Source: Halosimplex carlsbadense 2-9-1 (GTDB lineage Archaea > Halobacteriota > Halobacteria > Halobacteriales > Haloarculaceae). From it: a stretch of DNA of 38,117 nucleotides. Shown here piece by piece: positions 1 through 9,035 of this stretch. The notes below the pieces were generated by a model. It saw only the letters and a list, made by a program, of their open reading frames with translations. It was not told the DNA's origin and ran no database searches. The position numbers were made by a program, and so were the translations under genes. The stretch's first letter is position 1. Each line of letters opens with the position of its first letter. The stretch spans positions 1-38,117 of the forward strand of contig NZ_AOIU01000003.1 of assembly GCF_000337455.1 (NCBI RefSeq), written 5' to 3'.

Positions 1-19
1 AGATGTGTATAAGAGACAG
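1..19. other. Tn5 mosaic-end adapter at left contig end (not genomic)
   Basis: The first 19 bases are AGATGTGTATAAGAGACAG, the transposase mosaic end used in tagmentation libraries. The same sequence in reverse complement stands at the other end of the window. This is untrimmed adapter, so genomic sequence begins at base 20. Confidence 0.97.
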
Positions 20-793
20 GGATTCGTCCATCCCGGCCGCGGTCGCGGCGTCGGCGAACTCGCCGGGCGTGCTCGTGGTGGGGTCGGGCACGTCCAGTGC
101 CGTCGTCATCTCGACCCAGGCCTCGTAGACGGCGTTCTCGGCGTCGCCCTCGTGGTCGTCGATGCGGTCGACCGCGCGGGCCGCCGCGGCGCCCACTGCC
201 TCGCGGTCGGGCGCGTCGGGCTCGGGCGGCGGCGAAGGGTCGACGGACGCGTCGACGCTGGCGCTAGCGTAGTAGATCAGCCCCAGCGCGGCCAGCAGCG
301 CGAACCCGACGACGCCGAACGTCACCAGGGTGGGCAGGTCGCGCTCGTTGTCCGCCGCGCTCTCGTCGACGCTGCCCCTGTCACCGCCACCGCCGAGCGG
401 GTCACCGGTCACGTTCGGGAGGTCACCGCCGGGCGACGGGGCGTCGATCGTCCCGGACAGTAGGAAGTACACTCCCAGGAGCCCGACGAACAACACGACC
501 GCGGCGGCGATCCCGAGCGCCCGGTCGTACCCCATCAGCAGCGCCCCCGGGATCGCCAGTACGATAGCCGCCGCGACCAGAATCGCCACCCAGTCGCCGG
601 GGAGTCCCGGCGCGTCGGGCGCGCTCTCGTTGGTCGGCGTCTGCTGGCCCAGCGGCTCGTCGCTGACCCCGACCGACTCGCCCTCGCCCGCCCCCCGCTG
701 GTTGCTCGACGTGGCCGAGAGCGTCGACGCCGTCAGCGCCAGCGCGACGACACATACCACCACCACCACGGCCGCGGCCGCTCGGTCTGCCAT
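20..793 (-). CDS. DUF4129 domain membrane protein, 3' end missing
   Basis: Reads from an ATG at 793 down into the adapter, giving about 258 codons without a stop, so the C-terminus is lost at the contig end. The N-terminus has a hydrophobic signal or anchor (residues 5-25). Two membrane stretches follow around residues 45-95, then a linker rich in Gly and Asp, another membrane segment, and the start of a cytosolic DUF4129 region with the motif VYEAWVEMTTALDVP and then TPGEFADAATAAGMD. The same motif order occurs in the full-length DUF4129 protein at 16277-17299, so the two are paralogues. DUF4129 proteins usually sit in MoxR/DUF58 operons with suspected roles in protein maturation or cell-envelope stress; the rest of such an operon may lie beyond the contig edge. 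The exact function is not known. Confidence 0.8.
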
Positions 794-795
794 GG

Positions 796-824
796 CCTGA
801 CCAAACAGTCAGGAGGAACTTAAG
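796..824 (-). promoter_or_regulatory. Probable promoter of the truncated DUF4129 gene
   Basis: On the minus strand a TATA-like CTTAAG lies at 819-824, about 27 nt before the ATG at 793, which fits a leaderless haloarchaeal transcript. An inverted repeat CCTGAC-N6-GTCAGG (796-801 and 808-813) lies between the TATA box and the start and could be an operator. Seen only by eye. Confidence 0.35.
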
Positions 825-882
825 ACTCCCGTCACGTCGGCCGACCGACGACAATCGACCACTCTGGTCCGGGTGCCGTCGG

Positions 883-2550
883 TCACGTCCGATCGGCGGA
901 GCTGTCGTCCGCCGAGCTGTCGTCCGCGGAGTCGTCGTCCACGGAGTCGTCGTCCGCCGAGTGGGCCGGGTTCCCGTGACCGCCGCCGCCGGGCGTCTCG
1001 ACCGTGACGGTCGTCCCGGCCGCCACCTCTCGGGTGACCTTCGCCGGGACGCGTTCGCCGTCGATCCGATTGATCCCCGGCTGGCCGTCCGCGCCGCCCG
1101 CGATCCCCCGGGGGGCGTGTCGGCGGCGTTCGGTCAGCAATGAGACGGTCGCGTCGGCCTCGACTCGTACTGTTCGAACCAGTCCGTCGCCGCCCCGATA
1201 TCGGCCGTCGCCGCCGCTGCCCTCGCGGAGGGCGTAGCGCTCGACTCGCAGCGGGTAGGCCGCTTCGAGCGCCTCGACGGGCGTGTTCAGCGTGTTCGTC
1301 ATGCCGACCTGGACGCCCGAGAGCCCGTCGCTCCCCGGGTTCGCGCCGGCGCCGCCGCCGACGGTCTCGTAGTAGGCGAACTCGGCGTCGCCGACGACGA
1401 GGTTGTTCATCGTCCCCTGCCCGCCCGCGGGGACCCGGTCGGGCGCCGCCTCGGCCAGCGCCGCGAAGACGACGTCGGTCACCCGCTGGCTCGTCTCCAC
1501 GTTCCCCCCGACGACCGCCGCCGGCGGCTCGGGATTCAACAGCGACCGCTCGGGCGCGCTGACACTGACGGACTCGTAACACCCCTGATTCGGCGGTATC
1601 TCGGGGTCGGTAATACATCTGATCACGAAGTATACGGCACTCTTGGCGACGGTCAGCGGGGCGTTGACGTTGCCGGCGACCTGGTCGGCGGTGCCGGCGA
1701 AGTCCACGTCGACGGTCGCACCGTCGACGGTGACCGAGACCTCGATCGGGATGTCCTCGTCGGTGACGCCGTCGCCCTCCAGCGCATCGGCCGCGCGGTA
1801 GGTCCCGTCGGGCAACTCGCGGAGTTCGGCCGCGACGCGCTGGCGGGAGTAGTCGATCACGGCCTCGAACGCCGCGAGCAGGCGGTCGCCGTGTGCGTCG
1901 AGCAGGTCACCGATGCGTTCCTCGGCGCGGTCGTTGGCGGCGATCTGCGCCCGCAGGTCCGCCCGGCGCTCGTCGGGGTTGCGGACGTTCGCGAGGACAA
2001 GCGACTCGATCTCGTCGTCGATCTCCCCGCCCGCGACGAGCCTGACCGGCGGGATGCGCAACCCTTCCTGGTGGATGTCGCGGGCGCCCGCCGGCATGCT
2101 CCCCGGCGCCATCCCACCCACGTCGGCGTGGTGCGCCCGCGAGACTGCGTAGCCGAGGATATCCGGGTCGTCGGGGTCGTCCCCGTCGGCAGCGGTCGAG
2201 TCGGTGTCGGGCGCGACCGGCGAGACCAGCGTCACGTCAGGCAGGTGTGTCCCCCCTTCGAAGGGGTCGTTCAGCGCGAACACGTCGCCCGGTTCGGGGT
2301 CGCGGTCGAGCACCGCGTCGACGGCCTCGGGCATCGCGCCCAGATGGACCGGGATGTGTTCGGCCTGGGCGACCAGCCGCCCGTCGGCGTCGAAGACCGC
2401 CGTCGAGCAGTCGCGCCGCTCGGTGATGTTCGGCGAGTAGGCGCCGCGGATGAGCACCTGTCCCATCTCTTCTGCGACGCTTTCGAGTTGGTTTCGCAGG
2501 ATTTCGAGTTCGACCGGGTCTAAGTCGTGTTCGTGGTCGTCATGGCTCAT
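883..2550 (-). CDS. hyuB: Hydantoinase B / oxoprolinase B-type subunit
   Basis: About 555 aa from the ATG at 2550 ([20 protein letters not shown]). The family core is recognisable throughout: the N-terminal [19 protein letters not shown], then [28 protein letters not shown], the [13 protein letters not shown] motif and a Gly-rich end [17 protein letters not shown]. This is the HyuB / N-methylhydantoinase B / 5-oxoprolinase beta family, which works with HyuA in ATP-dependent opening of hydantoin- or oxoproline-like rings in the cytosol. The reading frame is open to 2841, but upstream residues are Arg-rich and unlike a haloarchaeal protein, so 2550 is the chosen start. The last 25 residues are a low-complexity acidic tail encoded by a 15-bp tandem repeat, not part of the family. 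The gene follows hyuA on the same strand after a 280-nt spacer. The substrate cannot be assigned from sequence. Confidence 0.9.
   Translation of the reverse strand: MSHDDHEHDLDPVELEILRNQLESVAEEMGQVLIRGAYSPNITERRDCSTAVFDADGRLVAQAEHIPVHLGAMPEAVDAVLDRDPEPGDVFALNDPFEGGTHLPDVTLVSPVAPDTDSTAADGDDPDDPDILGYAVSRAHHADVGGMAPGSMPAGARDIHQEGLRIPPVRLVAGGEIDDEIESLVLANVRNPDERRADLRAQIAANDRAEERIGDLLDAHGDRLLAAFEAVIDYSRQRVAAELRELPDGTYRAADALEGDGVTDEDIPIEVSVTVDGATVDVDFAGTADQVAGNVNAPLTVAKSAVYFVIRCITDPEIPPNQGCYESVSVSAPERSLLNPEPPAAVVGGNVETSQRVTDVVFAALAEAAPDRVPAGGQGTMNNLVVGDAEFAYYETVGGGAGANPGSDGLSGVQVGMTNTLNTPVEALEAAYPLRVERYALREGSGGDGRYRGGDGLVRTVRVEADATVSLLTERRRHAPRGIAGGADGQPGINRIDGERVPAKVTREVAAGTTVTVETPGGGGHGNPAHSADDDSVDDDSADDSSADDSSADRT
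895..961 (-). repeat. 15-bp tandem repeat in the 3' end of hyuB
   Basis: About four and a half copies of a 15-bp unit (895-909, 910-924, 925-939, 940-954, then partial), in frame with hyuB. They encode an acidic tail of repeated five-residue units such as DDSSA and DDDSV. Such repeats expand and contract by slippage, so tail length is expected to vary among strains. Confidence 0.8.
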
Positions 2551-2659
2551 TTGTCGTCCCCTCCGCTGCTGTCGTTCGAGTCGCTGGCGTGTCCAGTCGT
2601 GATGGAGGTACCGCGACCGAGTCGCGCTGAAAGCCCCCGCCGCGAGTGCTCCCGCGGTC

Positions 2660-2704
2660 GCCGGCGCTGTACGCGCCGGCTTCCAGCGAGGTCTTCGACC
2701 TCGC
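2660..2704. repeat. Two consecutive perfect hairpins in the hyuA-hyuB spacer
   Basis: The 2551-2830 spacer between hyuA and hyuB has no credible gene. It holds GCCGGCGC (2660-2667) paired with GCGCCGGC (2673-2680), 5-nt loop. Directly after comes GCGAGGTC (2686-2693) paired with GACCTCGC (2697-2704), 3-nt loop. Further along are CG-alternating stretches near 2765-2800. It may be an mRNA processing or attenuation structure separating the two subunits, or a dispersed intergenic repeat. Only the pairing is seen; the role is inference. Confidence 0.6.
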
Positions 2705-2830
2705 CCGGCTCGCTGCGTGCTTCCCTCGCTCCCTGCGGTCGCTCTCTCATCCCTCGCACGGGTACGTCGCGCGCACGAGAGCGCGCGACAGCGCGCGCCG
2801 GTCGGTTGATCGGTAGGATTTCGATGCCGT

Positions 2831-4867
2831 TCATTCCTCACCGGCCTCCAGCACGAGCGTCCCCTGTGCGTCGGCGCGGGCGGTCCACTGGGGTGGGACG
2901 ACGACGGTGCTCTCGCCGCCGGCGAAGACCGCGGGACCGTCCACGGACACGCCGACCGGGACGCGGGCGCGGTCGTACACCGGCGCGCGGTAGAAGCCCG
3001 ACTCGAAGAAGACGTCCCGTTTGCCGAGCAGCGGGTCGCCCTCGGGGTCGTAGGACAGGTCGGGCGGGTCGCCCGGGACCGTGGCGGTCGCTCGACAGGT
3101 GACCAGGTCCACGGGTTCGTCCATGCGGTAGCCGCGGGCGCGCTCGTGTTCGTCGTGGAAGCGCTCGCGGACGGTGTCGGGATCGAACGGGGCGGGCGCG
3201 TCGACCGCGAGTTCGAAGCTCTGGCCGGCGTAGCGACACTCGACCTCGCGCTCGACGGTCGCGACCTCCGGGTCGCCGGTCTCGGCGAGCGTCTCCTCGG
3301 CCAGTTCGTCGAACACCGATTCGACCGCCCCGGCGTCCGCGTCGGCGAGGCCCGCGCGATACGTCCGAGTCGCGTCGTGGCGCTCGTCGGCGGCCAGCAG
3401 GCCCAGCGCCGAGAGGACGCCGTTGCCCGGCGGGACGAGGACGGTCTCGACCCCCAGGCGGTCGGCCAGCGTGGCGGCGTGCATCGGGCCGGCGCCGCCG
3501 AAGGCCGCGAGGGCGAACTCGCGGGGGTCGTGGCCCCGCTCGACGGTCACGCCGCGGATGGCCCGCGCCATCGTCGCGTTGGCCACCCGGTAGACCCCCT
3601 GTGCGGCGTCGATGACGGTGTCCAGTCCCGCCTCGTCGGCCAGGTCTTCCATCACCGCCTCGGCGCGGTCGGCGTCGAGTTCGAGCCCTTCCCCGAGCGT
3701 CGTGTCGGCGCCGAGATACCCCAGCACGACCGCCGCGTCGGTCACGGTGGGCACCGTGCCGCCCTTCCCGTAACAGGCCGGGCCGGGGTCGGCGCCCGCG
3801 GATTCCGGCCCCACCCGAAGCGCACCCCCCTCGTCGACCCGGGCGATCGAGCCGCCGCCCGCGCCGACGGTGTGGACGTCGACCATCGGGACGCCGACGG
3901 GGTGGCCCCCGATCTCGGCGTCGGTCGTCCGCTCGGCGCTTCCCTCGCGAACGAGGCTCACGTCCGAAGAGGTGCCGCCCATGTCGAAGGTGACGAGGCC
4001 GGCGTGGTCGGACCGCTCGAAGCGCGCCGCCCCGACGACGCCCGCCGCCGGCCCCGACAGCAGCGTCGTGACCGCGCGTTCGCGAACGGTCGCGGCGTCG
4101 GCGATGCCCCCGTTGGACTGCATGACTCGCACCGGCGGCAGGCCCATATCCGCCGCCCGCTCGGTCAGTCGCCCGAGATAGTCGTCCACGACCGGCGTGA
4201 CGTAGGCGTCGGCGACCGTCGTCGCCGTCCGCTCGTACTCGCGGAACGCCGCCAGCACCTCGTGGCTGACCGACACCGGAACTCCCAGTTCCTCCCGGAG
4301 GGTCTCGGCCGCCCGGCGCTCGTTGTCTGGATGGGCGTACGCGTGCAGGAACGAGACGGCAACGCTCTCGCAATTTCCGTCGAGGATGTCTGCGATTCCG
4401 CGGACCTCGTCACGGTCGACTGTGGTCTCGATCCCCTCGGTGGTGGCGCGCTCGGTCACTTCGAACCGGCGCTCGGCCGGGACGAGCGGGTCGGGCTTGC
4501 GCGCCGAGCGGTCGTACAGGTCCGGGCGGTCCTGACGGCCGATCGCGAGGGCATCGGCGAACCCCTCGGTCGTGACGAGCGCCGTCTCGGCACCCGAGCC
4601 TTCGAGGACGGCGTTGACCGCGGCGGTGGTGGCGTGGCGGAACCCGACGACCGCGTTCGGGTCGATGCCGGCGGCCTCGCAGGCCGTCTCGATCCCGGCG
4701 AGGACCCCGCGGGACTGGTCGTCGGTCGTCGGGACCTTCGCGGTCGTCAGGTCGCCGTCGACCACCAGCGCCACGTCGGTGAAAGTGCCGCCCACGTCGA
4801 CGCCCAGGCGAGCATCGGCGGCGTCGCTGGCGTCGGCGTCGCGGGCGGCGGCGTCGGCTGCGTCCAT
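2831..4867 (-). CDS. hyuA: Hydantoinase A / oxoprolinase A-type subunit
   Basis: 678 aa from the ATG at 4867, close to the usual 680-700 for HyuA. After a short Ala/Asp-rich leader the actin-fold ATPase opens with LGVDVGGTFTDVALV (about residue 21). Typical family blocks follow: RHATTAAVNAVLEG, VMQSNGG, LLSGPAAGVVGAA, a phosphate-2 type motif VTFDMGGTSSDVSLV, GAGGGSIARVD, GPESAGADPGPACYG and AFGGAGPMHA. The family hydrolyses ATP to drive opening of cyclic amides such as hydantoins or 5-oxoproline together with HyuB. The frame stays open to 5371, but the extra residues run antisense through the neighbouring lipoprotein gene and do not resemble the family, so 4867 is preferred. Divergent from the lipoprotein gene at 5010 and co-directional with hyuB. 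Confidence 0.92.
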   Translation of the reverse strand: MDAADAAARDADASDAADARLGVDVGGTFTDVALVVDGDLTTAKVPTTDDQSRGVLAGIETACEAAGIDPNAVVGFRHATTAAVNAVLEGSGAETALVTTEGFADALAIGRQDRPDLYDRSARKPDPLVPAERRFEVTERATTEGIETTVDRDEVRGIADILDGNCESVAVSFLHAYAHPDNERRAAETLREELGVPVSVSHEVLAAFREYERTATTVADAYVTPVVDDYLGRLTERAADMGLPPVRVMQSNGGIADAATVRERAVTTLLSGPAAGVVGAARFERSDHAGLVTFDMGGTSSDVSLVREGSAERTTDAEIGGHPVGVPMVDVHTVGAGGGSIARVDEGGALRVGPESAGADPGPACYGKGGTVPTVTDAAVVLGYLGADTTLGEGLELDADRAEAVMEDLADEAGLDTVIDAAQGVYRVANATMARAIRGVTVERGHDPREFALAAFGGAGPMHAATLADRLGVETVLVPPGNGVLSALGLLAADERHDATRTYRAGLADADAGAVESVFDELAEETLAETGDPEVATVEREVECRYAGQSFELAVDAPAPFDPDTVRERFHDEHERARGYRMDEPVDLVTCRATATVPGDPPDLSYDPEGDPLLGKRDVFFESGFYRAPVYDRARVPVGVSVDGPAVFAGGESTVVVPPQWTARADAQGTLVLEAGEE

Positions 4868-5009
4868 ACCCACCCCAGCGGCGGCGCGCCGATAAGCCTG
4901 CCCCGTCGGTGCGGGCCGTGGACGCGCGTCCAGCGCCGCCGGTATCGAGCCGGCGGCCCGCGGATGAGCCGTGCGTAGGTTTTTGCGGGTCGACTCCTCA
5001 GTAGAGGGC

Positions 5010-5984
5010 GTGCATCGACGTACCGTCGTCGTCGCGCTGCTGGTCGTCCTCGCCGGCTGCAACGCGTTCGCCGGCGGGAACGACACGGACCGCTCGGAGA
5101 CGGCGACGCTGACGCCCGTCGAGGTCCCGACCGCCGAGTCGCTTCGGACGGCCACGCCGACGGCGACGGAGTGTCTCGCCCCGCGGGTCGCCGCCGACGA
5201 CCGGACGCCCGCTCCGACCCCGACGACGCCGGTCACGCTCGCGACGACCGACGGGACCGTCACCGGCGGCGACATCGTCGCCGGCCACGGGGCGGCGCTG
5301 GACAACCACAGTTTCTCCCTCCGGATGGACGGGACGCGGGTACGGGCGATGCCGGGCGCCAGCGCGTTCACCTACGAGGGGGTCACGCTGGGCTTCCGGT
5401 CGGTCCGCGTGTACGCCGTCGCCGGGACGATATACCGGCTCCGACAGGTCGAGGACGGCGTCGCCGTCGCCCGACAGCCCTACGACTCCGACTCGCCCGG
5501 GTCGGCCTGGTACCGCGACGCCCTGACCGGCGAGAACTGGCTCGACGAGCGGATCGGCGACTACAATTACACGCAGGTGGGCACGCGCACCTGGAACGGC
5601 ACCGAGGTACGCGTCTTCGAGGAGGCCCGCGACATCGAGGTCCTCGTCGGCTCGGGCGAGGCGCTGCGCGTCGAGTCGACGGTGCTGGTCGACCGCCGCG
5701 GCATCGTCCGCCACGTCCGGCAGGTCCGGACGCTCAAGCGCGACACCATCGACGGCATCGTCAACACCACCGAAGTCGAGACGTTCACCGTCGGCGAAGT
5801 CGGCACCGTCACCGTCAGCCGGCCCGACGCGTTCTGCGTCCCCGGCTCCGAAGCCGTCACCATCTCGACCCCAAGAACGAACGCGACCGCCGCCGGCACC
5901 GAATCCGCTCGGTCGACGACCGGCGCCGCCACTACCGGGCCGCCGACCGCGGCCGACACCGCCGCGTCGTCGACGACCGGCTAG
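5010..5984 (+). CDS. Haloarchaeal lipoprotein, DUF7537-like
   Basis: With GTG at 5010 the protein begins VHRRTVVVALLVVLAGCNAF: positive n-region, hydrophobic core and a lipobox LAGC. It is therefore predicted to be lipid-anchored on the outer face of the membrane. A Thr/Pro-rich linker follows (about residues 25-85), then a folded domain with repeated Asn-His-Ser and aromatic motifs (GAALDNHSFSLRMDG, YRDALTGENWLDERIGDY), and a Ser/Thr/Ala-rich low-complexity tail suited to O-glycosylation. An upstream in-frame GTG at 4971 would add 13 residues before the signal, less likely. The fold resembles the many haloarchaeal surface lipoproteins of the DUF7537 type (from memory). No enzyme motif is visible, and function is unknown. 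Ends 14 nt before the convergent phosphoesterase gene. Confidence 0.8.
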   Translation: MHRRTVVVALLVVLAGCNAFAGGNDTDRSETATLTPVEVPTAESLRTATPTATECLAPRVAADDRTPAPTPTTPVTLATTDGTVTGGDIVAGHGAALDNHSFSLRMDGTRVRAMPGASAFTYEGVTLGFRSVRVYAVAGTIYRLRQVEDGVAVARQPYDSDSPGSAWYRDALTGENWLDERIGDYNYTQVGTRTWNGTEVRVFEEARDIEVLVGSGEALRVESTVLVDRRGIVRHVRQVRTLKRDTIDGIVNTTEVETFTVGEVGTVTVSRPDAFCVPGSEAVTISTPRTNATAAGTESARSTTGAATTGPPTAADTAASSTTG

Positions 5985-5998
5985 TGCCCACGCGCCGC

Positions 5999-7333
5999 TC
6001 ACTTCTCGACGGGCTCGGTCGCCCCTTCCTCGGGTGGCGGTGACGAAACGGGCGGGTCGACGACGGTCGTCTCGGGGATCGGCGCTTCGGACTCCGGAGT
6101 CCTGGTCAGGAGGCGCTGGAGGAGCGTCTCGTCGTCGGGGTCGGGCTTGTCGACCACCTCGTAGTCGACGCGGACGCCGCCGTCCTCGGCCGCGGTGAGC
6201 CGGAAGTAGTTGAGCCGATACGACGCGTAGTACACCGGTGGCAGGAGGCCGACGACCGGGTCGACGCGATGCAGGCGTTTGAGCCACGTGCCGGTGTTGA
6301 TCACCAGCCGCTCGTCCACGTCGGTCGTCGACGGCCGGTGGGTGTGGCCGTAGACGTAGACGGCGACGGCGGGGTCGGTCCGGAAGATCTCCCTGGCGCG
6401 GTCGAGGTACTTCTCGACGGGGTCTTCGCCGTCGCTCTCGCGGACGAGCCCGAACCGCCGGAGCGTCTTGCGCACGTCCCTGAAGAAGACGTACAGCGGA
6501 ACGGCGATCACGCCCAGCAGACCGACGAGTACCAGATTCACCGCGAGGACGATGTCGACCAGATACCCCACCGGACCGAACAGCGCGAGAGCGTCCTGGA
6601 CGACTTCCATGGGGAGCGACCAGATCCCGGTCGCGTCGAGGGCGACGATCCCGACGTACCACAGCGCCGTGTTGAACAGCAGCAGGAAGGGGACGACCGC
6701 GAATCGCAGCCAGGCGCTCATCTCGCGGTAGAAGTAGTTCGAGAGGAGCCAGTCGGGGATCTGGGTCGTCGGCGTCACCGCCTGGATGTCCCTGAGCCAG
6801 TTGTACTTCCCGCGACCCGAGAGCCGCCCCGCACGGCTCGTGATCTGGCGATTCACGAAGTACCCCGGCGGGTTCGCGTACGGGTTCCCGAAGTCGGGGA
6901 TCCGGTTGTTCGGGTCCTGTTGCATCCCGTGTTCGACGTGGACGACGTGGTCGCCGACCGCGCGCGTGATCGAGACCGACTGGTCGAGCGTGACGTTGTA
7001 CTCGGCGAGCCGGTCGACGTACTCGTCGTGGGCCGCGAGTTCGTAGTCGTGGTTGCCCGGGATGAGCGTGATCGGGACCCGCTCGCCGGTCGCCCGCAAC
7101 TGCGCGAACAGCTCCGGGTAGTCGGCCACCAGCGCGTCGAACTTCGCCGGCCCCTCCACCTCGGTGAACTCCCAGAGCCCGAAGGCGTCGCCGTTTATCA
7201 GCAGCTCTGCGTCCTCGTCGCCCCGCTCCAGATCACGGAGGAACCCGATCAGCTCCTCGCGGAAGTCGACGTGTCGCAACTGCTCGTCGCCGCCGATGTG
7301 GAGGTCGCTAACGAGGTAGTACGTGTCGGTCAC
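5999..7333 (-). CDS. Membrane-anchored metallophosphoesterase (calcineurin-like)
   Basis: 444 aa from a GTG at 7333 (VTDTYYLVSDLHIGGDEQLR). It carries the complete two-metal phosphoesterase signature: SDLHIGGD, INGDAFGLWEF, IPGNHDYE, HVEHG and, at the C-terminal side, YVYGHTHRP. Two strongly hydrophobic stretches (around residues 215-245 and 265-300) are inserted between the HVEHG and GHTHRP blocks, so the catalytic halves are joined through a membrane hairpin. The C-terminal 60 residues are acidic and Pro-rich. The reading frame is open upstream to 7627 but that part is Arg-rich and lacks family similarity. Possible substrates are phosphodiesters such as nucleotide-sugar lipid precursors or nucleic acids; the sequence alone does not decide. 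Convergent with the upstream lipoprotein, divergent from the HdeD-like gene. Confidence 0.88.
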   Translation of the reverse strand: MTDTYYLVSDLHIGGDEQLRHVDFREELIGFLRDLERGDEDAELLINGDAFGLWEFTEVEGPAKFDALVADYPELFAQLRATGERVPITLIPGNHDYELAAHDEYVDRLAEYNVTLDQSVSITRAVGDHVVHVEHGMQQDPNNRIPDFGNPYANPPGYFVNRQITSRAGRLSGRGKYNWLRDIQAVTPTTQIPDWLLSNYFYREMSAWLRFAVVPFLLLFNTALWYVGIVALDATGIWSLPMEVVQDALALFGPVGYLVDIVLAVNLVLVGLLGVIAVPLYVFFRDVRKTLRRFGLVRESDGEDPVEKYLDRAREIFRTDPAVAVYVYGHTHRPSTTDVDERLVINTGTWLKRLHRVDPVVGLLPPVYYASYRLNYFRLTAAEDGGVRVDYEVVDKPDPDDETLLQRLLTRTPESEAPIPETTVVDPPVSSPPPEEGATEPVEK

Positions 7334-7700
7334 TCGCGACCCCTCCGCCACCCGACCGCCGGCTCGATGCCGACCGCGGGCAGGCCGTTCGGCCGCCCCA
7401 GCGGGGCGTTCGACCGCCGTCGCGCCGGCGCGCTCGTCCGACGACGGACCGCCGCGAGGCTCGCCGGCGGTGCGCAAAGCCGTCCCATCTCGTTTCCGGG
7501 AGAGGGTCGGGCGCGACAAGTCGATTGTTCCCAGTTGGAACCGGGTCTGTGGCCACCCTCGCAGGGCTGATCGGGTAAGCCGACCGTTTCTCGGTAGTCG
7601 TATGCAACTCTCCAGAACGTAGTTCAAACGAGCAACAATGCCACCACAGTATCACGAATACGGTTATGGCCAGCGGTGGCATACGTGCTAGCGAGTAACA
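7334..7700. promoter_or_regulatory. Divergent intergenic region with inverted repeat
   Basis: This 367-nt stretch between the phosphoesterase and the HdeD-like gene holds no credible gene. ATGCCACCAC (7638-7647) is matched by GCGGTGGCAT (7673-7682), 9 of 10 pairing with a 25-nt loop. A TATA-like GGTTATGG (7662-7669) falls inside the loop, about 35 nt before the ATG at 7701. A direct repeat, CGAGCAACAATG (from 7629) versus CGAGTAACAATG (from 7692), brackets the region. It creates an upstream 17-codon ORF at 7638-7691 of doubtful meaning. Confidence 0.4.
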
Positions 7701-8294
7701 ATGAGCACAGACACGTCCTCGGTCGTCTCGGCCGACACACAGCGGAGCCGGCGCTACCTGATGGGCGCCGGTCTCCTGATCACCCTCCTCGGACTGCTCG
7801 CGGTCGCCGCGCCGTTGGTCACCGGCGTCACGGTCTCGGTCCTGCTCGGGGCGTTGCTCGTCGTCGGTGCGCTCGGGCACGCCGTCAACGCCTTCTCCGC
7901 CGGCGGGGTGGCCGGGACGGTCTGGCAGGTCGCGCTCGCGATGCTCTACGCCGTCGCCGGGATCTCCTTGCTGGCCAACCCCGTACTCGGCCTGACGACG
8001 GTGACGATCCTGCTCATCGTCTACTTCGCCGCGGAGGGCGTCGTCGAAGTCGCGATGGGCGTCGCGACGCGGGCCGACCCCAACTGGCCCTGGTACGTCG
8101 TCAGCGGTACGATCTCGCTGGGACTGGCCGTCCTGCTGTGGGCGGGCTTCCCGGGGACGGCCGCGTGGGCGGTCGGACTCCTGACCGGAGTCCATCTGCT
8201 GTCGACCGGCCTCCTGCTGGTGTACGTCGGGTACACCGACCGACGGAGCGGCGTCGCGGGCGGCGAGGCGATGGGCGAGCCCGGAAGCGGCTGA
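7701..8294 (+). CDS. HdeD / DUF308 family membrane protein
   Basis: 197 aa from the ATG at 7701. After a polar N-terminus the protein is nearly all hydrophobic, with six predicted membrane helices in three pairs: around residues 19-60, 73-115 and 128-175. It has the family's short polar loops and the TRADPNWPWYVVSGTISLGLAVLL type block. DUF308/HdeD proteins are small integral membrane proteins, first known from acid resistance in enterobacteria. In haloarchaea they are common single genes without a proven role. No active-site residues are evident. The C-terminal tail is short and Gly-rich. Confidence 0.88.
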   Translation: MSTDTSSVVSADTQRSRRYLMGAGLLITLLGLLAVAAPLVTGVTVSVLLGALLVVGALGHAVNAFSAGGVAGTVWQVALAMLYAVAGISLLANPVLGLTTVTILLIVYFAAEGVVEVAMGVATRADPNWPWYVVSGTISLGLAVLLWAGFPGTAAWAVGLLTGVHLLSTGLLLVYVGYTDRRSGVAGGEAMGEPGSG

Positions 8295-8537
8295 CCGGCC
8301 TCGAACCCACCAGCCCGTTCGGTCGGGCCCGATTTTCGGTCGATTCGCTCCCGGTCACGCGGTCACACCGATGGGAGCGCGCCCGTACACGGAGGCGTCT
8401 ACGGGATCGTCGGAGCAGCGACCCGTGACGAAAGCGCGACTTATCGGGGCGGTCCGTCGGAGTACTCGGAGTTCGCGGCCGTTTCTCGCCGGTGGCGCGT
8501 CCATAACTATGTGACAAGGACCCACACGGCCGGACGC

Positions 8538-9035
8538 ATGAGTTCACTTGTCGTGCTGGCGTTCGACACCAAAGACGGTGCAGAACAGATGCGTGAGAAG
8601 ATGTACGACTTCCAGCGTCGGGAGCTGATCACGCTCGAAGACGCCGCAGTGGTCGTCCGCAAGCAGAACGGCCGCGCGAAGGTCAAACAGGCCCACAGCC
8701 TCGTGGGCGCGGGCGCGCTCGGTGGCGCCTTCTGGGGGATGCTGATCGGGCTCCTCTTTTTCGCCCCGTGGCTCGGATTGCTCGCGGGCGCGGCGGGCTG
8801 AGCGGTCTCCGGGAAGCTCGGGGATATCGGCATCGACGACTCGTTTATCGAGGAGGTCAGCGAGACGGTCGAGCCGGGCCACTCGGCGCTGTTCCTCCTC
8901 ACCCGTGACGCCCAGCTGGACCGCATCGCCGAGGAGACCGGGGACGTGGAGTTCGAGATCATCGAGACCAACCTCTCGCCCGACGACGAGACGCAACTGC
9001 GCGAGACCTTCGCCGCCGAGGAGGTCGCGGGGTAA
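8538..9035 (+). pseudogene. DUF1269 family protein interrupted by in-frame TGA
   Basis: ATG at 8538 (MSSLVVLAFDTKDGAEQM) opens a typical DUF1269 protein: N-terminal alpha/beta part with the signature ITLEDAAVVVRKQNGRAKV, then a Gly-rich hydrophobic hairpin ending LLAGAAG. Codon 88 (8799-8801) is TGA. The same frame then continues without any frameshift as AVSGKLGDIGIDDSFIEE and the expected C-terminal half to a TAA at 9033-9035, 165 codons in all. In relatives the interrupted position is usually a small residue in the Gly/Ala-rich hairpin, so a single GGA to TGA change would explain it. Either a genuine nonsense mutation or a base-call error. A TATA-like CATAACTATG lies about 30 nt upstream of the start. 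Confidence 0.85.

Noticed and set aside
2551..2841. N-terminal extension of hyuB or a separate basic 95-aa protein in the spacer
   Set aside because: The translation is Arg-rich and derives from hairpin repeats, unlike acidic haloarchaeal proteins; the HyuB family starts at 2550.
4868..5371. Longer HyuA starting at 5371
   Set aside because: The extra residues are antisense to the lipoprotein gene and lack family similarity; 4867 gives the normal length.
7334..7627. Longer metallophosphoesterase from 7627
   Set aside because: The extension is Arg/Pro-rich without homology; the SDLHIGGD motif should be near the N-terminus.
8799..8801. TGA in the DUF1269 gene as a selenocysteine codon
   Set aside because: The position lies in a Gly/Ala-rich membrane hairpin, not an active site. 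Haloarchaea are not known to use selenocysteine, and I see no insertion element.
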